Positions 1 through 7,788 of a stretch of DNA of 64,000 bases are shown here, piece by piece. The translations under genes and the position numbers were made by a program. This DNA comes from Pseudoflavonifractor capillosus (lineage in GTDB: Bacteria > Bacillota > Clostridia > Oscillospirales > Oscillospiraceae). The notes beneath the pieces were generated by a model. It did not search any database. It was not told the origin of the DNA and saw only the letters and a program-made list of their open reading frames with translations. Position 1 is the first letter of the stretch, and the number at the start of each line of letters is the position of its first letter. The stretch spans positions 1-64,000 of the forward strand of contig NZ_JACJJE010000009.1 of the NCBI RefSeq assembly GCF_016899775.1, written 5' to 3'.

Positions 1-19
1 AGATGTGTATAAGAGACAG
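1..19. other. Nextera/Tn5 mosaic-end sequencing adapter left in the assembly
   Basis: The first 19 bases read AGATGTGTATAAGAGACAG, the mosaic-end sequence used in transposase-based library preparation. Read in frame it gives the spurious peptide start MCIRD that fuses to the following gene. It is not genomic sequence and marks the contig edge. Confidence 0.97.
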
Positions 20-20
20 C

Positions 21-767
21 CTGGAGGGGGTGCGGGTGGCCCTCACCGGCACGCCGGCCATCCAGGCCCGCCTGCGCCGCCCCCTTATTGATCTGGGGGC
101 CCGCCCCTTCTCCCTGATGACCACTCGGGTGGTGGAGCAGGAGAGAAACTTCGACTGGAACCTCCTCGCCCAGGGCCCAAACTGGGTGGTGCTCACCAGC
201 CAGAACGGGGTAGAGCGCTTCTTCCGGGCCCTGGACCGGGCGGATGTGGACCTGCGCGCCCTGGCCTCCTGCCGCTTTGCCGTCATCGGCCCCGCCACCG
301 GGGCCGCCCTGCGCCGCCACGGGATCTCCGCCGACCTGTGCCCGGAGGTCCACACCACCCAGGGACTGGCGGACGCCCTGCTGGAGCGGGTCTCCCCCGG
401 AGAGCCGGTGCGGCTGTTCCGCTCCCAGCTGGGCTCCCGGGAGCTGTACCGCCGCCTGGCGGAGCGCTTCCCGGTGGAGGACGTCCCCCTCTATGCCCTC
501 CGGCCCGACAACACGGACCCGGCCGCTCTCCAGGCCCGGCTGGAGGAGGCGGACTACCTCCTTCTCTCCAGCGCCAGCGGGGTGGATTTTTTGCTGGATA
601 CCGGCGTGACCCTCCCTCCGGGCCTCACCTGCGTGTGCATCGGACCGGTAACCGCCAAGGCCCTGGCCGCCCGGAGCGCCGCTCCCTTCCTCACCGCCCC
701 CGATATCTCCGCGGAAAGCGTGGTTCAAACTCTGGCGGACCACGCCGCGCAGTCCGGGAGGATATAA
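21..767 (+). CDS. hemD: Uroporphyrinogen-III synthase (HemD) domain, 5'-truncated at contig edge
   Basis: About 248 residues of a HemD-type domain. HemD closes the linear hydroxymethylbilane to uroporphyrinogen III in tetrapyrrole (heme, siroheme, corrinoid) synthesis in the cytoplasm. The reading starts LEGVRVALTGTP, the usual first strand of the HemD fold. It then alternates between two similar half-domains, with VVLTSQNGV and LLLSSASGV as the paired 'T/S-S-x-x-G-V' motifs. The apparent start codon lies in the adapter, so the real N-terminus is missing. In many Clostridia HemD is the C-terminal half of a CobA-HemD fusion (SAM uroporphyrinogen methyltransferase plus synthase), so the lost part may be a whole CobA domain. 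The stop at 765-767 is followed by a strong terminator. Confidence 0.85.
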   Translation: MEGVRVALTGTPAIQARLRRPLIDLGARPFSLMTTRVVEQERNFDWNLLAQGPNWVVLTSQNGVERFFRALDRADVDLRALASCRFAVIGPATGAALRRHGISADLCPEVHTTQGLADALLERVSPGEPVRLFRSQLGSRELYRRLAERFPVEDVPLYALRPDNTDPAALQARLEEADYLLLSSASGVDFLLDTGVTLPPGLTCVCIGPVTAKALAARSAAPFLTAPDISAESVVQTLADHAAQSGRI

Positions 768-797
768 GGGCGCTCTCAGTTCCGGCCCGGCGTCAAA

Positions 798-829
798 AAA
801 TCCGCCCTCCAAAGTGAGGGCGGATTTTA
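798..829 (+). terminator. Rho-independent terminator after hemD
   Basis: Stem AAAATCCGCCCTC (798-810), six-base loop, GAGGGCGGATTTT (817-829). A perfect 13-bp hairpin ending in a T run, 30 bases after the hemD stop. Confidence 0.9.
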
Positions 830-842
830 TTGATACGCAAAC

Positions 843-946
843 CCCGCAGTCCTTGGAATGCAAAGACTGCGGGCGGAGATGGGCGGCTTCGCCGCCCTGA
901 GCATTAAAATAGAAATGCCGAAGGGTGGAGGCCGCCTCCGGCGGCC
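843..946. other. Cluster of three stem-loops in a gene-free stretch
   Basis: Three perfect hairpins in a row: CCCGCAGTC/GACTGCGGG (843-851/865-873), GGGCGGC/GCCGCCC (881-887/891-897, loop TTC) and GGCCGCC/GGCGGCC (930-936/940-946). There is no convincing reading frame between 768 and 1052. It could be a degenerate intergenic repeat or a small structured RNA. I see no promoter that would decide it. Confidence 0.4.
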
Positions 947-1021
947 GGAACCCAAGCCGGAACCCAAAATGGAAGGGATCGTAAGAGCGGATGACGTCTT
1001 TTTTTCCTCGGGCATAAAAAG

Positions 1022-1053
1022 ACGTCGGAGCAAAGCGAACTTTGCTCCGACGT
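1022..1053 (-). terminator. Terminator of the tRNA-Ser operon, TTCG tetraloop
   Basis: On the minus strand, ACGTCGGAGCAAAG, loop TTCG, CTTTGCTCCGACGT, then CTTTTTATG. A perfect 14-bp stem with a T run starts at the CCA end of tRNA-Ser(GCT). A second GACGTC...GACGTC pairing (996-1026) nests behind it. Confidence 0.9.
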
Positions 1054-1144
1054 GGCGCAGAAGGAGGGATTCGAACCCTCGCTCGGTTTAACCCGACTAC
1101 TCCCTTAGCAGGGGAGCCCCTTATAGCCACTTGGGTACTTCTGC
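1053..1144 (-). tRNA. tRNA-Ser(GCT)
   Basis: The reverse complement folds as a class II (long variable arm) tRNA. Acceptor stem is GCAGAAG/CTTCTGC, T-loop is GGTTCGAATCC, anticodon stem is CTCCC/GGGAG with loop CTGCTAA, so the anticodon is GCT. Discriminator G and CCA are encoded. It reads AGC/AGU codons. It is the second gene of a two-tRNA operon, 46 bases downstream of tRNA-Ser(TGA), and is followed immediately by a terminator. Confidence 0.95.
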
Positions 1145-1190
1145 ATGGCTGTAAGTCGTCAACACATATTTACCTTTGCCCGAGAAAAAG

Positions 1191-1278
1191 TGGCGGAGAG
1201 AGTGGGATTCGAACCCACGGCTCTTGACGAGTCACCGGTTTTCAAGACCGGCTCCTTAAACCACTCGGACATCTCTCC
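1191..1278 (-). tRNA. tRNA-Ser(TGA)
   Basis: Class II tRNA on the minus strand. Acceptor stem is GGAGAGA/TCTCTCC, anticodon stem is CCGGT/ACCGG with loop CTTGAAA, so the anticodon is TGA. The variable arm is long and CCA is encoded. It reads UCN codons. It is the first gene of the tRNA-Ser pair, directly behind a sigma-A type promoter. Confidence 0.95.
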
Positions 1279-1305
1279 TCGTCTTTTCAATCAGAGGCGA
1301 GTAAT

Positions 1306-1334
1306 ATGTTATCATAGCAAACGGGTTCTGTCAA
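1306..1334 (-). promoter_or_regulatory. Sigma-A type promoter of the tRNA-Ser pair
   Basis: Minus strand: -35 TTGACA (1329-1334), 17-bp spacer, -10 TAACAT (1306-1311), 28 bases before tRNA-Ser(TGA). Confidence 0.75.
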
Positions 1335-1499
1335 GTATAAAATCCTGGAATCCGGCACAAATCTGTCAAATGATTTCCAAACCGGATCAGCCCTATCTTA
1401 TGCCGGTTCCGCCCACCCTATCCTCAGCCCGCTCCCGACAGGAGCGCCGGGGACTGCGCCGCCCCTTTGGGTCAGTGCGGAAAATCCCTCGAATTTATC

Positions 1500-1528
1500 T
1501 TGAAATTCCCTCCCTTCTATTGTAAAAT
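1500..1528 (+). promoter_or_regulatory. Sigma-A type promoter of the DUF512 gene
   Basis: -35 TTGAAA (1500-1505), 17-bp spacer, -10 TAAAAT (1523-1528), about 50 bases before the GTG start at 1582. Apart from this and the tRNA promoter the gap 1279-1581 shows nothing. Confidence 0.7.
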
Positions 1529-1581
1529 GAATCGGATATGCTCAAAACAGCACCCGGCAGTCTGGAGAGGAGGCGCGTACA

Positions 1582-2967
1582 GTGAGCATGACAGTCATTC
1601 GGTCGGTGGACCCCAGAAGCCCGGCCCATCGTGCGGGCCTGCGCCCCGGTGAGACCCTGCTGGAGGTCAACGGCCACCCGGTGGCGGACGTGCTGGACTA
1701 CAAGTTCTACACCTACGACCCCAAGCTCGCTCTGGTCCTCCAGGAGCCCAATGGGAACCGCCGCACGGTGCGGGTCCGCAAGGAAGAGGGGGAGGACCTG
1801 GGCCTGGAGTTTGAGACCTACCTCATGGACCGGGCCCGCTCCTGCGCCAACAACTGCATCTTCTGCTTTGTGGACCAGATGCCCCCCGGGATGCGGAAGA
1901 GCCTGTACTTCAAGGACGACGACGCCCGGCTCTCCTTCCTCATGGGCAACTACCTGACCTTAACAAATCTGTCCCAGCGGGAGGTGGAGCGGATCATCGC
2001 CCTGCGCATCTCCCCCATCAACGTATCCGTCCACACCACCGATCCGGAGCTGCGCTCTGAGATGCTGAAAAACAAGCGCGCCGGGGAGGGCATCGCCATC
2101 ATGCGCCGCTTCGCCCAGGCCAGCATCACCATGAACTGCCAGATCGTCTCCTGTCCCGGGATCAACGACGGCCCCGCCCTGGACCGCACCCTGCTGGATC
2201 TGGCGGACATGGCCCCTGCTGTCAACAGCATCTCCGTGGTGCCGGTGGGGGTGACGAAATACCGGGAGGGCCTCTACCCCCTGCGCCCCTATACCCAGGA
2301 GGAGGCCGCCGCCCTCATTGACCAGGTGGAGGCCTTCGCCGCCGCCCATAAGGCGCAGCACGGCACCTCCCTGGTGTGGTGCTCTGATGAGTTCTACCTG
2401 CTGGCCGGGTGTCCCCTGCCCCAGGAGGACTACTACGAGGAGTTCACCCAGCTGGACAACGGGGTGGGCATGCTCCGGCTGCTGCGGCAGGAATTTTGCC
2501 GGGGACTAGACCTGATGGAGCCCGAGGAGATGGAGGGGACCACCCCCTTCTCCATCGCCACCGGCGTGTCCGCCGCCCCATTCTTAACGGAATTGATAGG
2601 CCTGGCCCGGGAAAAATGTGGTAAAATAGAGGGGACGGTGTACCCCATCCGCAACGAGTTCTTCGGGGAGACCATCACCGTGGCCGGCCTGGTCACCGGC
2701 GGCGACCTGATCGCCCAGCTGCGGGGAAAGCCCCTGGGGAAGCGGCTGCTCATCCCCCAGAACATGCTCCGCCACGGGGAGCGGGTCTTTTTGGACGACG
2801 TGTCCCTGGACGACGTGGAGCGGGAGCTGGGGGTGCCGGTCACGCCCGTGGCCCAGGACGGGTACGAGCTGCTGGACGCCATGTGCGGCCTGGAGGTCCC
2901 TCCCATGGAGCAGGTACAGCTGCGGGAGGAGACGGAATACTTTCAATATAATCCAGGAGCGAGATAA
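1582..2967 (+). CDS. DUF512 family PDZ/radical-SAM protein
   Basis: 461 residues, GTG start at 1582 after a GAGAGGAGG Shine-Dalgarno. An N-terminal PDZ-like segment comes first (residues ~3-60, 'SPAHRAGLRPGETLLEVNG'). A radical-SAM-like core with cysteine cluster CANNCIFC (~residue 90) and 'FVDQMPPG' follows, then the conserved C-terminal DUF512 region. This is the architecture of a widespread Clostridial protein commonly annotated as 'DUF512 domain-containing' and often found beside der/plsY, as here. The biochemical role is not established. An iron-sulfur/SAM function is inferred from the CxxxCxxC spacing. The TAA stop at 2965-2967 abuts a heptamer repeat array. Confidence 0.85.
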   Translation: MSMTVIRSVDPRSPAHRAGLRPGETLLEVNGHPVADVLDYKFYTYDPKLALVLQEPNGNRRTVRVRKEEGEDLGLEFETYLMDRARSCANNCIFCFVDQMPPGMRKSLYFKDDDARLSFLMGNYLTLTNLSQREVERIIALRISPINVSVHTTDPELRSEMLKNKRAGEGIAIMRRFAQASITMNCQIVSCPGINDGPALDRTLLDLADMAPAVNSISVVPVGVTKYREGLYPLRPYTQEEAAALIDQVEAFAAAHKAQHGTSLVWCSDEFYLLAGCPLPQEDYYEEFTQLDNGVGMLRLLRQEFCRGLDLMEPEEMEGTTPFSIATGVSAAPFLTELIGLAREKCGKIEGTVYPIRNEFFGETITVAGLVTGGDLIAQLRGKPLGKRLLIPQNMLRHGERVFLDDVSLDDVERELGVPVTPVAQDGYELLDAMCGLEVPPMEQVQLREETEYFQYNPGAR

Positions 2968-3118
2968 TGCAGAATGCAGGAAGGCAGAATAGGGCGGAAA
3001 AACAAACCGTTATCTTCGGATTGAAGACCTTCTGGGAAAGAAGTCATAAAAAATAAATATGAATTCCGCCAAAGGCGGACACCATCATTCTGCATTCCTG
3101 CATTCTGCATTCTGCATT
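2966..3118. repeat. Intergenic element bounded by inverted TGCAGAA heptamer arrays (copy 1)
   Basis: Left array 2966-2990 (TGCAGAA, TGCAGGA, AGGCAGAA) begins at the stop codon of the DUF512 gene. Right array 3087-3118 is the inverse (TTCTGCA units), ending 37 bases before der. The ~95 bases between hold a TCCGCC/GGCGGA hairpin (3065-3079) and no reading frame. The same arrays recur at 9770-9802 and 10760-11192. Confidence 0.85.
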
Positions 3119-3155
3119 GTGTTCGGACTGCTGTGGAGTTTGGAGTGAGAAAATT

Positions 3156-4481
3156 ATGAAGCCATTAGTAGCCATCGTGGGCCGCCCCAATGTGGGCAAG
3201 TCCATGCTGTTCAATAAATTGTGCGGCCAGCGGCTGTCCATCGTGGAGGACACCCCCGGCGTCACCCGGGACCGGATCTACGCCCCCTGCGAGTGGCGCA
3301 ACCGGGTCTTCGATCTGGTGGATACCGGCGGCATTGAGCCGGGCACCGACGACCAGATTTTATCTTTCATGCGGGAGCAGGCGGAGATCGCCATTGCCAA
3401 CGCCACCGTCATCGTCTTTGTGTGCGACGTAAAGACGGGCATGACCGCCTCCGACCAGGAGGTGGCCAACATGCTCCTGCGCTCGGGCAAGCCGGTGGTG
3501 CTGGCGGTAAACAAGGCCGACCAGGTGGGCCGGGAGAACCCGGACATCTATGAGTTTTATAACCTGGGGCTGGGAGACCCCATCCCCGTCTCTGCCGTCC
3601 ACGGCCACGGCACCGGCGACCTGCTGGACGCCTGCTTTGAATATTTTCCGCCGGAGGACGAGGAGGAAGTGGAGGACGACGTGATCAAGGTGGCCATCAT
3701 CGGCAAACCCAACGTGGGCAAGTCCTCCCTGGTCAACCGCATTCTGGGCGAGGAGCGGGTCATCGTCTCCGACATGGCGGGCACCACCCGGGATGCCATC
3801 GACAGCTACTTTGAAAATGAGAAGGGCAAGTTCTGCTTCATCGACACCGCCGGCATGCGCAAAAAGTCCAAGGTGGACGACCGGATCGAGAAGTTCTCCG
3901 TCCTGCGCTCCACCATGGCCATTGAGCGCAGCGACGTGTGCCTCATTCTCATCGACGCCCAGGAGGGGGTCACCGAGCAGGACACCAAGGTGGCCGGCCT
4001 GGCCCACGAGGCAGGCAAGGCCTGCATCATCGTGGTGAACAAGTGGGACGCCATCGAGAAGGACGGCAAGACCATGGACAAGATGCGCCAGGAGGTCATG
4101 CGGGATTTAAGCTACATGACCTATGCCCCCATCGTGTTCATCTCCGCCCTGACCGGCCAGCGGGTGGACCGGCTCTTTGAGCTGATCACCTATGTAAACA
4201 ACCAGGCGGCCATGCGCATCACCACCGGCATGCTCAACTCGGTGCTGGCCGACGCCACCGCCCGGGTGCAGCCCCCCACGGACAAGGGCCGCCGGCTGAA
4301 GATCTACTATATGACCCAGGTGGGCATCAAGCCCCCCCACTTCGTCTGCTTCTGCAACGACGCAAGGCTGTTCCACTTCTCCTACCAGCGGTATCTGGAG
4401 AACCAGATCCGTGCCACCTTCGGCCTGGAGGGCACCCCCGTGCGGCTGACCATCCGGCAGAAGGGCGAAAAGGAGGGGTGA
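3156..4481 (+). CDS. der: Ribosome-assembly GTPase Der (EngA)
   Basis: 441 residues with two tandem GTPase domains, essential for 50S subunit assembly. G1 motifs are GRPNVGKS (domain 1, ~residues 9-16) and GKPNVGKSS (domain 2, ~185). DTPG-type G3 motifs (DTGG, DTAG) and NKAD/NKWD G4 motifs are in both halves, and a C-terminal KH-like region includes 'YYMTQVGIKPPHFVCFCN'. Start ATG 3156 fits the GGAGTGAG ribosome site at 3142-3149. An upstream in-frame ATG at 3117 lies inside the heptamer repeat and gives a non-family N-terminus. plsY follows four bases after the stop, so the two are co-transcribed. Confidence 0.97.
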   Translation: MKPLVAIVGRPNVGKSMLFNKLCGQRLSIVEDTPGVTRDRIYAPCEWRNRVFDLVDTGGIEPGTDDQILSFMREQAEIAIANATVIVFVCDVKTGMTASDQEVANMLLRSGKPVVLAVNKADQVGRENPDIYEFYNLGLGDPIPVSAVHGHGTGDLLDACFEYFPPEDEEEVEDDVIKVAIIGKPNVGKSSLVNRILGEERVIVSDMAGTTRDAIDSYFENEKGKFCFIDTAGMRKKSKVDDRIEKFSVLRSTMAIERSDVCLILIDAQEGVTEQDTKVAGLAHEAGKACIIVVNKWDAIEKDGKTMDKMRQEVMRDLSYMTYAPIVFISALTGQRVDRLFELITYVNNQAAMRITTGMLNSVLADATARVQPPTDKGRRLKIYYMTQVGIKPPHFVCFCNDARLFHFSYQRYLENQIRATFGLEGTPVRLTIRQKGEKEG

Positions 4482-4485
4482 GAGG

Positions 4486-5175
4486 ATGGAGAGTACGCTT
4501 ACCTTTTTGGCCGACTATGGGGCGGACCTGTGGTTCCCGGCCCTGGTGACAGCGGCGATCGCCTACTTCTGCGGCTGCTTTAACGGGGCGGTGATCGTCT
4601 CCAAGTATATCCTGCGGGACGACGTGCGCAACCACGGCAGCGGGAACGCGGGCCTCACCAACTTCTACCGCACCTTCGGCGGCCCTCTCACCTTCGTGGT
4701 CATCCTGTGCGATGTGCTCAAAGCAGTGGTGGCCATTAAAATGGCCGTGTGGCTCACCGGGCAGCTCCTCCCCCTGGGGAGCATAGAGGTGCACAGCGCT
4801 GCAAATGCCCTGGCGGAGTACTGGGGCGGCCTGTGGTGCCTGCTGGGACACATGTTCCCCTGCATGTTCCACTTCAAGGGGGGCAAGGGCATCCTCTCCG
4901 GCGGCGCCATCGCCATTATGATCGACTGGCGCATCGCCCTGGTGGTGTGGGGCGGCTTCCTCCTTCTGGCGGTTCTGACCCGGTATGTGTCCCTGGGCTC
5001 CTGCTGGGCTGGGGCCAGCTTCCCCTTCGCCACCTGGTTTGTCTACCATGACGTCTTTTTGACCGTGTTCGGCGCCTGTTTGGGCTGTCTGATCCTGTAC
5101 ATGCACCGGGGCAACATCCAGCGGCTGCTCTCGGGAACAGAAAACAAGTTTTCGCTGCACCACAAGAAGGAATAG
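4486..5175 (+). CDS. plsY: Glycerol-3-phosphate acyltransferase PlsY
   Basis: 229-residue multi-pass membrane enzyme that transfers acyl groups from acyl-phosphate to glycerol-3-phosphate, the first step of phospholipid synthesis. The three family motifs are visible: SGNAGLTNFYRTFG (~residue 50), GHMFPCMFHFKGGKG (~125) and HRGNIQRLLSGTE (~206). The length is near the family norm, with a slightly longer loop between motifs 1 and 2. The start is set by AGGAGGGG at 4471-4478, inside the end of der. gpsA, the supplier of its substrate, follows 78 bases on. The TAG stop is the first three bases of a TAGGGGCGGC repeat. Confidence 0.95.
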   Translation: MESTLTFLADYGADLWFPALVTAAIAYFCGCFNGAVIVSKYILRDDVRNHGSGNAGLTNFYRTFGGPLTFVVILCDVLKAVVAIKMAVWLTGQLLPLGSIEVHSAANALAEYWGGLWCLLGHMFPCMFHFKGGKGILSGGAIAIMIDWRIALVVWGGFLLLAVLTRYVSLGSCWAGASFPFATWFVYHDVFLTVFGACLGCLILYMHRGNIQRLLSGTENKFSLHHKKE

Positions 5176-5231
5176 GGGCGGCCGCTGGCCGCCCGCAAGG
5201 GTATGGATTTTCAGGCGGCCAGAAGCCGCCT
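5173..5231. repeat. TAGGGGCGGC intergenic repeat (copy 1), supplies the plsY stop codon
   Basis: TAGGGGCGGCC at 5173 continues to GGCCGCCCGC, followed by a second pairing GGCGGCC/GCCGCC (5214-5230). It fills most of the plsY-gpsA gap. Related copies lie at 10165-10226 and 45713-45736. Confidence 0.7.
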
Positions 5232-5253
5232 TTACAGAGAGGAAGGAAACGAC

Positions 5254-6255
5254 GTGAAAATCACGGTAGTGGGCAGCGGCGGCTGGGGGACGGCCCTGGC
5301 CCTGGTGCTGGAGGAAAACGGGCACGATGTGACTCTGTGGTCTCACCGGCCCGAGAAGGCAGAGGAGTTGAAGCGGACCCGGGAGAACCCCATGCTCAAG
5401 GGGGTGCAGCTGCCGGAGTCCCTGCATCTCACCGCCGATCTGAATGCCGCCGGGGAGAGCGAAGTGGTGGTGATGGTCACCCCCTCCTACGCGGTGCGGG
5501 AGACCGCCGCCAAGCTGCGGTTGATCGTGAAGCCGGGGACGGTGATTGTCTCCGCCTCCAAGGGCATTGAGCGGGGAAGCTCCCTGCGCCTGTCCCAGGT
5601 CATTGACCAGGAGCTGGGCGGAAGCTGTCCGGTGGTGGTGCTGTCCGGCCCCTCCCACGCGGAGGAGGTGGGCCGCCATATCCCCACCGGCGTGGTGGCG
5701 GCGGCGGAGCGGCTGGAGCATGCGGAGCTGGTCCAGGATCTGTTTATGAACCCCCGCTTTCGAGTGTATACCAGCAATGATCCCATTGGGACGGAGATCT
5801 GCGCCGCCCTGAAAAATGTCATCGCTCTGTGCGCCGGCTGCACCGACGGCATGGGCTGCGGGGACAACACCAAGGCCCTGCTGATGACCCGGGGGCTGGC
5901 GGAGATGGCCCGGCTGGGGGTGGCCCTGGGCGGGAAGAAGGAGACCTTTACTGGCCTGGCCGGAGTGGGCGACCTGATCGTCACCTGCTGCTCCATGCAC
6001 TCCCGGAACCGCCGGTGCGGCATTCTCATCGGCCAGGGCAAGCCGGTCCAGCAGGCGCTGGATGAGATCGGCGCGGTGGTGGAGGGCTACTACGCCGCCG
6101 CCAACGCCCGGACCCTGGCCCAGAAGGCCGGCGTGGAGATGCCCATTGCCCAGGCCGCCTATGAGGTGCTCTATGAGGGCCGGGACCCCAAGCTGGTGGT
6201 CATCGACCTGATGGGCCGGGCCAAGCGCTCGGAGCTGGAGGAGTCCTGGTCCTAG
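5254..6255 (+). CDS. gpsA: NAD(P)-dependent glycerol-3-phosphate dehydrogenase
   Basis: 333 residues. Reduces dihydroxyacetone phosphate to sn-glycerol-3-phosphate for lipid synthesis in the cytosol. N-terminal dinucleotide motif is VVGSGGWGTALA (GxGxxG, residues ~5-16). The family motif SKGIE is at ~104, and the catalytic lysine sits in AALKNVIALCAG (~188). C-terminal substrate residues are in HSRNRRCG. GTG start 5254 is preferred because of AGAGGAAGGA at 5236-5246 and because the family begins VKITVVGSG. The in-frame ATG at 5203 lies in the repeat. Third gene of der-plsY-gpsA. Confidence 0.95.
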   Translation: MKITVVGSGGWGTALALVLEENGHDVTLWSHRPEKAEELKRTRENPMLKGVQLPESLHLTADLNAAGESEVVVMVTPSYAVRETAAKLRLIVKPGTVIVSASKGIERGSSLRLSQVIDQELGGSCPVVVLSGPSHAEEVGRHIPTGVVAAAERLEHAELVQDLFMNPRFRVYTSNDPIGTEICAALKNVIALCAGCTDGMGCGDNTKALLMTRGLAEMARLGVALGGKKETFTGLAGVGDLIVTCCSMHSRNRRCGILIGQGKPVQQALDEIGAVVEGYYAAANARTLAQKAGVEMPIAQAAYEVLYEGRDPKLVVIDLMGRAKRSELEESWS

Positions 6256-6284
6256 CGTCCCATCCCCACCGCCTCTGAGAAAGC

Positions 6285-6318
6285 AAAAAAACTGGACCCG
6301 AAATCGGGTCCAGTTTTT
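6285..6318. terminator. Bidirectional terminator between gpsA and ilvE
   Basis: AAAAAACTGGACCCG, loop AAAT, CGGGTCCAGTTTTTT: a perfect stem with A and T tracts on both sides, serving the convergent genes. Confidence 0.93.
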
Positions 6319-6347
6319 TACTTTGATTTCATGGGAGAAGCCGCAGC

Positions 6348-7415
6348 TCAGCACAGCTTCATAATCCAGCCGTGGGGATCGGGCAGGCGGCCCCACTGGA
6401 TGCCGGTGAGCTCGTCGTACAGGCGCTGAGTGACGGGGCCGATCTGGTTGTTGCTGACGGTGACCTTCTTGTCGCCCTCGGCCAGCTCGCCGATGGGGGA
6501 CACCACGGCGGCGGTGCCGGTGCCCCAGGCCTCCTCCAGCTCGCCCTTCTCGGCGGCCTCAAAGAGCTCCTCGGCAGAGATGCGGCGCTCCTCCACCTCA
6601 TAGCCCCAGTCCTTCAGCAGCTGGATGCAGGAGCGGCGGGTGATGCCGTCCAGCACGGAGCCGTTCAGGTCGGGGGTGAGGATCTTGCCGGCCACCTTGA
6701 ACATCACGTTCATGGAGCCGACCTCCTCGATATACTTGCGGTGGACGCCGTCCAGCCACAGCACCTGGCTGTAGCCCTGGGCCTCAGCCCGGTCGCCGGC
6801 CCGCAGGGAGGCGGCGTAGTTGCCGCCGGTCTTGGCGGTGCCAGTGCCGCCCTTGACGGCGCGGACGTCCTGGTCCTCCACATAGATCTTCACCGGGTCC
6901 AGCCCCTCGGGGTAGTAGGCGCCTACAGGGCAGACGATGACGATGTACTGGCAGTGGTGGGAGCTGTGCACGCCCAGGGCGGCGTCCAGGCCCACCATAA
7001 AGGGACGGATGTACAGGGAGGTGTCCTTCTCATGGGGCACCCAGTCCTGCTCCACCTTGACCAGCTCGGTGATGCCGGCCAGGGCCAGGTCCTCGGGGAT
7101 CTGGGGCAGAGCCATACGCTCGGCGGATGCGTTCATCCGGCGCACGTTGTCCAGGGGGCGGAACAGCTGGATGGAGCCGTCCTCGGTGCGGTAGGCCTTC
7201 AGACCCTCGAAGATCTCCTGGGCATAGTGGAGCACCTTGGCCGCCGGGTCGATCTGCAGGGGGGCGTAGGGGACGATCCGGGGATCGTGCCAGCCCTGAC
7301 CGGCGTCATAGTCCACGATGAACATGTGGTCGGTCATGCTCTTGCCGAACACCAGGGTGGAGGAGTCAGGCTTCTCTTTCAACGTCTGCGCGCGGGTAAT
7401 TTTGATCTCTTGCAT
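6348..7415 (-). CDS. ilvE: Branched-chain amino acid aminotransferase
   Basis: 355-residue fold-type IV PLP enzyme of the longer, eukaryote-like BCAT subgroup. It interconverts Leu/Ile/Val and their 2-oxo acids with 2-oxoglutarate/glutamate. The PLP lysine is K195 in GTAKTGGNYAAS. Other family features are YAQEIFEGLKAYR (~64-76), RMNASAERM (~93) and YIRPFM (135-140). The start is set by AGGAGGCTGTTCC just upstream. It is monocistronic, with its own promoter at 7561-7589 and a ~145-base leader. I see no T-box or branched-chain leader peptide there. Confidence 0.95.
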   Translation of the reverse strand: MQEIKITRAQTLKEKPDSSTLVFGKSMTDHMFIVDYDAGQGWHDPRIVPYAPLQIDPAAKVLHYAQEIFEGLKAYRTEDGSIQLFRPLDNVRRMNASAERMALPQIPEDLALAGITELVKVEQDWVPHEKDTSLYIRPFMVGLDAALGVHSSHHCQYIVIVCPVGAYYPEGLDPVKIYVEDQDVRAVKGGTGTAKTGGNYAASLRAGDRAEAQGYSQVLWLDGVHRKYIEEVGSMNVMFKVAGKILTPDLNGSVLDGITRRSCIQLLKDWGYEVEERRISAEELFEAAEKGELEEAWGTGTAAVVSPIGELAEGDKKVTVSNNQIGPVTQRLYDELTGIQWGRLPDPHGWIMKLC

Positions 7416-7560
7416 GTTGGAACAGCCTCCTAAGGTAATAAAATGTAACAGGCTTAGGGTCGTCCCCCCATCATGTCCCCGTCCCTTTTACAGGCGGGGC
7501 CTCTCCCGGGGGCCGGCTCTGCTCTGCAGCAGCGCTGCAAAAAACACGCTTGTGGCCTTT

Positions 7561-7589
7561 ATTATATCAGTCTTTTTCTTTGGTTGCAA
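7561..7589 (-). promoter_or_regulatory. ilvE promoter
   Basis: Minus strand: -35 TTGCAA (7584-7589), 17-bp spacer, -10 TATAAT (7561-7566). Divergent from the gdpP promoter. The leader from ~7553 to 7416 is GC-rich, with a GCAGCGCTGCTGC inverted segment. Confidence 0.85.
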
Positions 7590-7714
7590 CGGCTGGACCG
7601 GGGCTGTGAGCACTTTTTCTGTATTTTTTTGGTGCCCGATTTTCCTTTCTGATCCAACCGCCTCCATGGAATCGAAGTTTTCATTTCCGCCCCCCACTTC
7701 TCTTGTGGTTTTGG

Positions 7715-7743
7715 TTGTATTTCCTCCCGCAATCTGCTATAAT
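7715..7743 (+). promoter_or_regulatory. gdpP operon promoter
   Basis: -35 TTGTAT (7715-7720), 17-bp spacer, -10 TATAAT (7738-7743), 45 bases before the TTG start at 7789. Confidence 0.85.
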
Positions 7744-7788
7744 AAAGTGCTGATTTTATCCCCATGGCTTTGGAAGGAGGGTCCCTTC

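Noticed and set aside
3-20. N-terminal peptide MCIRDS of the first gene
   Set aside because: It is the translation of the sequencing adapter, not protein.
3117-3155. Upstream start for der (ATG at 3117)
   Set aside because: It lies at the edge of the heptamer array and adds a cysteine-rich, non-family N-terminus. ATG 3156 has a proper ribosome site.
4327-6396. 689-codon open frame on the minus strand
   Set aside because: Spans der, plsY and gpsA in antisense. All three have clear family motifs on the plus strand.
7416-7560. T-box or leader-peptide attenuator for ilvE
   Set aside because: No T-box sequence is seen and the only short frame (MMGGRP) has no branched-chain codons. No terminator stem with a T run stands before the gene.
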